From: Ardenticatenaceae bacterium
GTDB lineage: Bacteria > Chloroflexota > Anaerolineae > Promineifilales > Promineifilaceae
Length of the DNA: 9,512 nt
NCBI GenBank assembly: GCA_020634395.1
Contig: JACKBU010000052.1
Span: forward strand, 1-9,512
Reading direction: 5' to 3'
Position 1 is the stretch's first letter. Each line of letters starts with the position of its first letter. The notes under the pieces were generated by a model. It was not told the origin of the DNA, ran no database searches, and worked only from the letters and a program-made list of their open reading frames with translations. Both the position numbers and the translations under genes were made by a program. Below are positions 5,554 through 9,512 of this stretch, piece by piece.

Positions 5554-6297
5554 ATGAATTATTTAATCGTTGGTGCAACTGGGGCAACTGGCCGATTGCT
5601 CACCCAACAACTGCTTGAACGCGGCCATTTTGCAAAAGTGATTGTCCGATCACCGGAAAAATTGCCGGAAGCCGTCAGAAATCATGCCAATTTGACCATC
5701 ATTCGCGCGGCCGTTCTCGATTTAAGCGATGCGGAGCTGGCCCAGCATGTTCATGGGTGCGATGCAGTCGCCTCCTGTTTGGGTCACAACGTGACCTTTA
5801 GGGGCATGTATGGTCACCCGCGTAAACTGGTCACCGATGCAACCCGTCGGCTGTGCCAGGCCATTCGTGCCAACAATCCCGATAAGTCGACGAAATTTGT
5901 CTTGATGAATACGGACGGAAACAGCAACCGGGATCTGAACGAACCGCTCGCCTTCGCCGAGAAAGCGATTGTCGGACTTTTACGCCTGCTGCTGCCACCG
6001 GTTGCCGATAATGAACAAGCGGCCGATTATTTGCGAACCGAGGTAGGGCAAAACGACAGGTGGATTGAGTGGACGGCCGTTCGGCCGGACACGTTATTGG
6101 ATGAGGTTACCGTTACCGATTACGACCTGGTTCCATCTCCAATCGAGAGTGCCCTTTTTGGTTCAAGGGAAACGAGCCGCATCAATGTGGCGCACTTTAT
6201 GGCAGATCTGATGACGGATGAGGCGTGCTGGGCGCAATGGAAAGGGCAAATGCCGGTTATTTACAATCAGGCTGACGCTCAATTTTTACACCAATAA
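5554..6297 (+). CDS. NAD(P)-binding atypical short-chain reductase, NmrA/HSCARG-like
   Basis: A 247-residue protein opening with strand 1 and the dinucleotide loop GATGATG (7-13, the GxxGxxG pattern of atypical SDRs). Strand 2 ends in VIVRSPEK (29-36); Arg32 after this strand favours NADP(H). VLDLSDAELAQHVHGCDAV (54-72) is the usual strand 3 / helix region, and CLGHN (75-79) is at strand 4. WTAVRPDTL (173-181) corresponds to the RPxxL element typical of this group. The classical YxxxK catalytic pair of SDRs is not evident, so it may be a redox sensor or an isomerase/reductase of unknown substrate. ATG 5554 has an excellent AAGGAG (5542-5547). It lies downstream of the glycine-zipper gene; an 83-bp gap separates it from the next gene. 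One ACGGCCGT copy is at 6073. Confidence 0.87.
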   Translation: MNYLIVGATGATGRLLTQQLLERGHFAKVIVRSPEKLPEAVRNHANLTIIRAAVLDLSDAELAQHVHGCDAVASCLGHNVTFRGMYGHPRKLVTDATRRLCQAIRANNPDKSTKFVLMNTDGNSNRDLNEPLAFAEKAIVGLLRLLLPPVADNEQAADYLRTEVGQNDRWIEWTAVRPDTLLDEVTVTDYDLVPSPIESALFGSRETSRINVAHFMADLMTDEACWAQWKGQMPVIYNQADAQFLHQ

Positions 6298-6380
6298 CTT
6301 TCTCAACCTCACACCAGCGCAGCACGAACGTTATCCGTTCCGAATTTGAATCGTTTTAGACAAAACAAGGAATAAACCTC

Positions 6381-6866
6381 ATGAGCAAGATTCAAGCAGA
6401 AAAACCAGAGGGGCGACGGTGGCACAACATCACGCTTGGGCAATATGTCGCGCTGCGCAATGGTGTCCCATTGGGAGACGGCCGTTCCCTACGCAACATG
6501 CTCCAGCGTTCTTTCGGTGCCGCTTCCTTTGCTGGATTCTGGCAATATTGGAATCCAATTTGGGGGTATGGTCTGGGACGTTATGTGTATGCCCCGCTGC
6601 GCCGGGTGCTGCATCCAGTTGTTGCCTTCATCCTAACGTTTGCCATCTCTGGCGCCCTTCACGATTTGGCCACGATGGCGGTCAGCTGGTCACCCGCCTT
6701 TTTGTTCACGCCCTGGTTTGTGCTGATGGGCATGGGGGCCGTATTGGGGCGCGCTGCTGGGATGGATTTGGCGAAACGGCCGTTTTGGCTCAGAGCCGCT
6801 GTTAACCTGGCATACCTCGTGGTCTGCCTGCTGCCGGCGCTGGCTCTTAGAAGTGCGATTTTGTAA
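6381..6866 (+). CDS. Short MBOAT-like (wax-synthase-type) membrane protein
   Basis: A 161-residue protein. The N-terminus is soluble (1-45). FWQYWNP (53-59) and RYVYAPLRR (67-75) resemble the FWxxWNP / RxxxxPL region of membrane-bound O-acyltransferases. A membrane helix ends in SGALHDL (90-96), matching the family's SGxxH motif with the candidate catalytic His94. Two more helices lie at about 105-123 and 136-156. Typical MBOAT enzymes have 300-500 residues and eight or more helices, so this is only the C-terminal catalytic part, either a minimal form or a half-protein needing a partner. No remnant of a missing N-terminal half is visible upstream. ATG 6381 has AAGGAA at 6367-6372. The reaction, acyl transfer to a hydroxyl group, is inferred from motifs. 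ACGGCCGT copies are at 6478 and 6776. Confidence 0.7.
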   Translation: MSKIQAEKPEGRRWHNITLGQYVALRNGVPLGDGRSLRNMLQRSFGAASFAGFWQYWNPIWGYGLGRYVYAPLRRVLHPVVAFILTFAISGALHDLATMAVSWSPAFLFTPWFVLMGMGAVLGRAAGMDLAKRPFWLRAAVNLAYLVVCLLPALALRSAIL

Positions 6867-6882
6867 TAACCGCCCCCACAAA

Positions 6883-6926
6883 TCACCACATCAATCACCA
6901 TATGTGGTGATGACCACTCACCACAT
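6883..6926. repeat. Three-unit TCACCACAT / ATGTGGTGA cluster with central hairpin
   Basis: The 9-mer TCACCACAT occurs at 6883-6891 and 6918-6926, and its exact reverse complement at 6902-6910, all within 44 bp. The middle also forms a perfect 7-bp inverted repeat, ATCACCA (6894-6900) with TGGTGAT (6905-6911). Clustered direct and inverted copies of one short word are typical of multi-site operators. A near copy (CACCACAT, 7247-7254) follows the next gene. The cluster lies 17 bp after the MBOAT-like stop and 80 bp before the 74-residue protein. Confidence 0.5.
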
Positions 6927-7005
6927 TAATTAGTATTCTCCAGGCAATGAAGCGAAGGCAGTGGCGTAGCCGCAAAGCCACAGCCACAGGGGAACTGAGG
7001 CAGCA

Positions 7006-7230
7006 ATGGAAACCAAGCAACCCCAACCAGAGATTTTCGAGATACGCCTCCAGGGACATCTGGATACGCGCTGGACCGACTGGTTTGAAGGCATGACCAT
7101 CACCCAGACCGAAGACGGCGAGACGATTCTCACCGGTTCGGTCGCTGACCAGGCTGCTCTGCACGGCTTACTCAAAAAAGTACGTGATCTAGGCTTGTCC
7201 CTGCTCTCCATCAATCCCATTAATCCATAA
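7006..7230 (+). CDS. Conserved small soluble protein of unknown function (74 residues)
   Basis: A charged, soluble protein with no membrane segment and no cysteine. It begins with the pattern FEIRLQGHLDTRWTDWFEGM (11-30), then a predicted beta-hairpin around TITQTEDGETILTG, and a C-terminal helix DQAALHGLLKKVRDLGLSLL (48-67). I recall short proteins with this GHLxxRWxxWF plus DQAALHGLLxKVRDLGL layout in many bacteria, none with an assigned role; this memory was not checked. The compact alpha-beta pattern would suit a ligand-binding or protein-interaction module. The ribosome site is weak to moderate (GAGG at 6997-7000, about 5 bp upstream). The repeat cluster at 6883-6926 lies upstream, and the downstream gap separates it from the serine hydrolase, so it may be a single-gene unit. 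Confidence 0.75.
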   Translation: METKQPQPEIFEIRLQGHLDTRWTDWFEGMTITQTEDGETILTGSVADQAALHGLLKKVRDLGLSLLSINPINP

Positions 7231-7395
7231 GGAGAACCGGTACACGCACCACATCCCTCCCACAACATTTGTCGTAGGCCCACAATCACCCTGTTCCCAC
7301 GGGACGTCTTCTTGCTCAAAGGCTGCACACCCAAAACCCTGTTCACCGCACTCGCTCTGCCCACATAGAGCCTACAGTTTTTTGCTACTGCCAAA

Positions 7396-7411
7396 CCACA
7401 GTTTCCTGTGG
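7396..7411. repeat. Short perfect hairpin CCACAG-TTTC-CTGTGG
   Basis: Two 6-bp arms pair perfectly around the 4-nt loop TTTC. No T tract follows. The site is 124 bp before the serine hydrolase start, so it could be an operator half-pair or a leader structure. Confidence 0.3.
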
Positions 7412-7439
7412 CGACGCTAAGGACCGTATACAGTAGGAT

Positions 7440-7497
7440 GGGGTACGACCGCAACCGTTCACACCGACATCGCCAACAAGAGCGGCGGTCGTAACCC
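7440..7497. repeat. Long interrupted inverted repeat upstream of the serine hydrolase
   Basis: The 13-mer GGGGTACGACCGC (7440-7452) matches the reverse complement of GCGGTCGTAACCC (7485-7497) at 12 of 13 positions, separated by 32 bp. It ends 23 bp before the ribosome site at 7521. The wide loop suits a leader RNA structure or paired protein sites; no riboswitch class is recognised. Confidence 0.4.
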
Positions 7498-7534
7498 ATC
7501 AGCGCACACGCCAAATTCCAAAGGAGAACACATC

Positions 7535-8797
7535 ATGATGGCCCAGCCCAACAACACCCTGAAGGCCTCGTTCCAGCGGAAGAGCACCGCCGTTTCGCTG
7601 GTGGTAATAGTGACACTGTTCCTAACCGGTTGCGCCATGACCGGTCAGGTTGCTGTGCCGGCGTCTCCAGCAGATGTCGCCACAGAAACACAATCGGATA
7701 CGGAAGAAACGACTACCCAAGACGCCCAGCAAGCGTTTCCGGCGGAGGTGTTGGCGGCGATACAAGCAGAAATGGACCAACTGACCACCGACGAACTCCC
7801 ACCCGGCATGGTGGTGTGGATCGACGCACCACAATATCGCTTCGAAGGAGCCAGTGGTCTCGCCAACTTCACCGACAAGACCCCGATGTCGCCGGAAGGC
7901 GCGTTCCGGATTGGCAGCATCACCAAGATGTTCACGGCAACGGTGATCATGCAGCTGGTAGAGGATGGCGTCCTCAGCCTGGACGACCCGCTGGCGCAAT
8001 GGCTGCCGGAGGTGGCTGCCCAACTGCCGTATGGCGATGAGATCACGCTGCGCCACCTGCTGGCCCACACCTCCGGTCTGTTCAACGTAGTCGAACATGA
8101 AGCATATTTTGCCGACCTTTTCACGCAGATGGTGGTTGATGAGGCGGCCGCAACCGTGACGCTGGACTGTGTTGAACGGGACCCTAACGACACGCTGGCC
8201 CGCTACGTCTACGGCAAAGAGGCCCAGTTTGCGCCGGGGACACAGTGGCGCTACAGCAACACCAACTACACGCTGCTGGGCATGGTCATCGAAACAGCGA
8301 CGGAAATGCCGTTGGCTGAAGCGTATCGCACAAATATCTACGAACCCCTGGGGATGACATCAACCTTCCTAGATTGCTATGAAGCCCCGCTGGTGGATGT
8401 GGTGCATGGCTATACAGGTTCCGGAGATGCCCTGAGCGATCTCACCGAACTGCATGAATCCGTCGGCTGGTCGGCGGGTGGCCTTGTTTCCACTGCCGCA
8501 GACTTGACTACCTTTGCCCGCGGGCTGTTCGGCGGCGCGCTGTTTGATAATCCGGAGACGCTGGCGACGATGACCACACCAGCCACCAACAGCGCCAACG
8601 GTCTGGGCGTGATGCTTCAGAATGAGTTCATGGGGCACGCCGGCTACATTGCCGGGTATCGCTCGGTACTCAATTATGCGCCTGAGTTAGATACCGTTAT
8701 CGTCATGCTCTATAACCACGATGGCGCTGACCCGGAACAAAGCCTGGCGGATATGATGAATCCGGTACGGCCGTTGCTGGGTGTGGCGGAAAGATAA
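7535..8797 (+). CDS. Beta-lactamase-family serine hydrolase, lipoprotein
   Basis: A 420-residue exported serine hydrolase of the class C beta-lactamase / penicillin-binding-protein fold. A basic N-terminus and hydrophobic segment (17-31) end in the lipobox LTGC, with Cys33 as the lipidation site. A Thr/Glu/Gln-rich linker (34-67) follows. Catalytic motifs are complete: SxxK is Ser128-Ile-Thr-Lys131, YxN is Tyr240-Ser-Asn242, and the third box is HAG at 368-370 in place of KTG, common among class C-like esterases and peptidases. LLAHTSGL (175-182) is also typical. Activity on D-amino-acid peptides, esters or beta-lactams cannot be distinguished here, and resistance should not be assumed. ATG 7535 has AAGGAG at 7521-7526; ATG 7538 is an equivalent alternative. 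A homologue follows 74 bp downstream. An ACGGCCGT copy is at 8767. Confidence 0.93.
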   Translation: MMAQPNNTLKASFQRKSTAVSLVVIVTLFLTGCAMTGQVAVPASPADVATETQSDTEETTTQDAQQAFPAEVLAAIQAEMDQLTTDELPPGMVVWIDAPQYRFEGASGLANFTDKTPMSPEGAFRIGSITKMFTATVIMQLVEDGVLSLDDPLAQWLPEVAAQLPYGDEITLRHLLAHTSGLFNVVEHEAYFADLFTQMVVDEAAATVTLDCVERDPNDTLARYVYGKEAQFAPGTQWRYSNTNYTLLGMVIETATEMPLAEAYRTNIYEPLGMTSTFLDCYEAPLVDVVHGYTGSGDALSDLTELHESVGWSAGGLVSTAADLTTFARGLFGGALFDNPETLATMTTPATNSANGLGVMLQNEFMGHAGYIAGYRSVLNYAPELDTVIVMLYNHDGADPEQSLADMMNPVRPLLGVAER

Positions 8798-8871
8798 GCC
8801 AGACCACGTTTCAGGTGTGTCTCCGTAAAATGTCTAACGAACCATAACTGAGTGTAAGGAGCAAAAAAGTC

Positions 8872-9512
8872 ATGGAAAATCTCAACAAGACCCGTATCGT
8901 GCGACTACTTAGAATCATCATGCCTCTCGTGGGGTTAATCTGTATCGTGGTATTTGCGCCCTGGGACGGCATATGGGCCTGGATAAAACCATTACCTGAC
9001 ACCGTCCAGGAACAAGTCGATGACGCCATTGGTCATGGCCTGGATGGCATGATTGTGTATGTGGACAAAGCAGGTGACCCCCCCGCATTTTATACGGCCG
9101 GCTATAAAAACCGGGAAGATCAAATACCGGCCGACCCGCAATCATTGTTCAAGATTGCCAGTATCGATAAGTTATATACCGCCGTTTCTATTGCCAAACT
9201 GGTCAATGACCAACGCTTGTCGCTGGATGATACGCTTGCGGAGCACTTTCCAGAACTTGTGGGCAGAATTGAATATGCCGATCAGATTACGGTGCGGATG
9301 CTGGTGCAGCATCGCAGCGGTATTCCCAATTTCACCGACGCTCCCGGTTATTGGGAAAATCCACCGGATAGCCCTGAAGCCGCCCTTGCATTAGCGCTTG
9401 ATTTGCCTGCTAACTTTGCACCGGATGAAGATTACGGTTATTCAAATACGAACTATTTTTTGCTGGGCGAACTCATCACAAAAGTGGTGGGGTATAGCCA
9501 TTGGCAATATAT
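8872..9512 (+). CDS. Second beta-lactamase-family serine hydrolase, membrane-anchored, cut off at window end
   Basis: An open frame of 213 codons runs to the window edge without a stop. It begins at ATG 8872 with AAGGAG at 8856-8861 (10 bp). The N-terminus has one hydrophobic segment (about 15-29, IIMPLVGLICIVVFA) without a lipobox, so it is probably an uncleaved membrane anchor. The catalytic domain shows SxxK as Ser97-Ile-Asp-Lys100, LVQHRSGI (145-151 region) and YxN as Tyr190-Ser-Asn192 in YSNTNYFLLGE. It is homologous to the preceding gene through RLSLDDTLAEHFPEL and YSNTNY, but differs in anchor type and in a shorter insert between the first two motifs. The third motif and the C-terminus lie beyond the window. 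The 74-bp gap has no terminator, so co-transcription with the upstream paralogue is likely. Confidence 0.88.
   Translation, partial: MENLNKTRIVRLLRIIMPLVGLICIVVFAPWDGIWAWIKPLPDTVQEQVDDAIGHGLDGMIVYVDKAGDPPAFYTAGYKNREDQIPADPQSLFKIASIDKLYTAVSIAKLVNDQRLSLDDTLAEHFPELVGRIEYADQITVRMLVQHRSGIPNFTDAPGYWENPPDSPEAALALALDLPANFAPDEDYGYSNTNYFLLGELITKVVGYSHWQY

Larger units (their letters stand above)
7231..7534. other. 304-bp intergenic region with two inverted repeats
   Basis: No supported gene lies here. A minus-strand open frame crosses the gap and also the 74-residue gene, but it has no ribosome site and a Cys/Trp/Arg-rich composition, so it is rejected. The region carries a partial copy of the upstream repeat word (7247-7254), a short hairpin (7396-7411) and a long interrupted inverted repeat (7440-7497). 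A promoter for the serine hydrolase is expected here but I see no strong match; TATACA at 7427-7432 is a weak -10 possibility. Confidence 0.5.
173..8774. repeat. Highly iterated palindrome ACGGCCGT, 17 copies
   Basis: Exact copies start at 173, 928, 1173, 1251, 1505, 1835, 2089, 2408, 2569, 2689, 3708, 4383, 5176, 6073, 6478, 6776 and 8767. Sixteen are inside coding sequences and one (5176) is intergenic. Equal base use predicts about 0.15 copies in this length. The copies are read as Thr-Ala-Val, as Asn/Asp-Gly-Arg or as Xaa-Arg-Pro, so all three frames are used and the constraint acts on DNA, not protein. Nine of 17 extend to a 10-bp palindrome, most as AACGGCCGTT or TACGGCCGTA. The pattern resembles HIP1 (GCGATCGC) of cyanobacteria. 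Confidence 0.9.

Noticed and set aside
6930..7514. Minus-strand 194-codon frame crossing the 304-bp gap
   Set aside because: It has no ribosome site, is Cys/Trp/Arg-rich, shows no known domain and overlaps the 74-residue gene. I considered a mobile-element remnant but no transposase or maturase motif is visible.
7535..8797. Antibiotic-resistance beta-lactamase
   Set aside because: The fold and motifs are shared by many esterases and peptidases, and the third box is HAG rather than KTG. Resistance cannot be claimed from sequence.
9053..9394. Plus-strand 113-codon frame
   Set aside because: It is a shadow of the cut-off serine hydrolase that starts at 8872, whose frame holds SxxK and YxN motifs.

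Overview
The window looks like an accessory stretch of a moderately GC-rich bacterial chromosome. The proteins resemble those of Chloroflexota (Anaerolineae, Caldilineae or Ardenticatenia type), but this is a judgement from overall protein style and the ACGGCCGT octamer, not from a marker gene. All ten complete genes and the one cut-off gene are on the + strand. There are no rRNA, tRNA, CRISPR, phage or transposase genes. The 8-bp palindrome ACGGCCGT occurs 17 times in 9.5 kb, where about 0.15 copies would be expected by chance. It falls in all three reading frames of unrelated genes.

Region 1 (1-2866). A cysteine-free Rrf2-family repressor (44-472) is followed by an AT-rich gap holding a dyad that overlaps a possible promoter, then a small four-helix membrane protein (556-969). 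A perfect 12-bp hairpin separates this from a tightly coupled three-gene set: two tandem paralogous membrane proteins (1028-1618, 1618-2196) and a class I SAM-dependent methyltransferase (2193-2816). Each junction in the set overlaps as ATGA, and the set ends in a good Rho-independent terminator.

Region 2 (2867-4949). A TetR-family regulator (2969-3559) has a recognisable sigma70-type promoter with a near-perfect dyad at its start point, which suggests autorepression. It is followed 37 bp later by a membrane-anchored alpha/beta hydrolase (3597-4949) resembling the FrsA / pseudooxynicotine-hydrolase group. The pair looks like a self-regulated detoxification or catabolic unit.

Region 3 (4950-6866). 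A 384-bp gap with a strong hairpin precedes a 60-residue glycine-zipper membrane peptide (5334-5516), an NmrA-like NAD(P)-binding protein (5554-6297) and a short MBOAT-like membrane protein (6381-6866).

Region 4 (6867-9512). A cluster of three TCACCACAT/ATGTGGTGA units precedes a 74-residue conserved small protein (7006-7230). A 304-bp gap with two inverted repeats follows. Then come two homologous serine hydrolases of the beta-lactamase / penicillin-binding type: a lipoprotein (7535-8797) and a membrane-anchored one (from 8872) that runs off the window.

Taken together this reads as a set of small regulator-plus-envelope modules rather than one pathway. The most unusual signal is the iterated palindrome.
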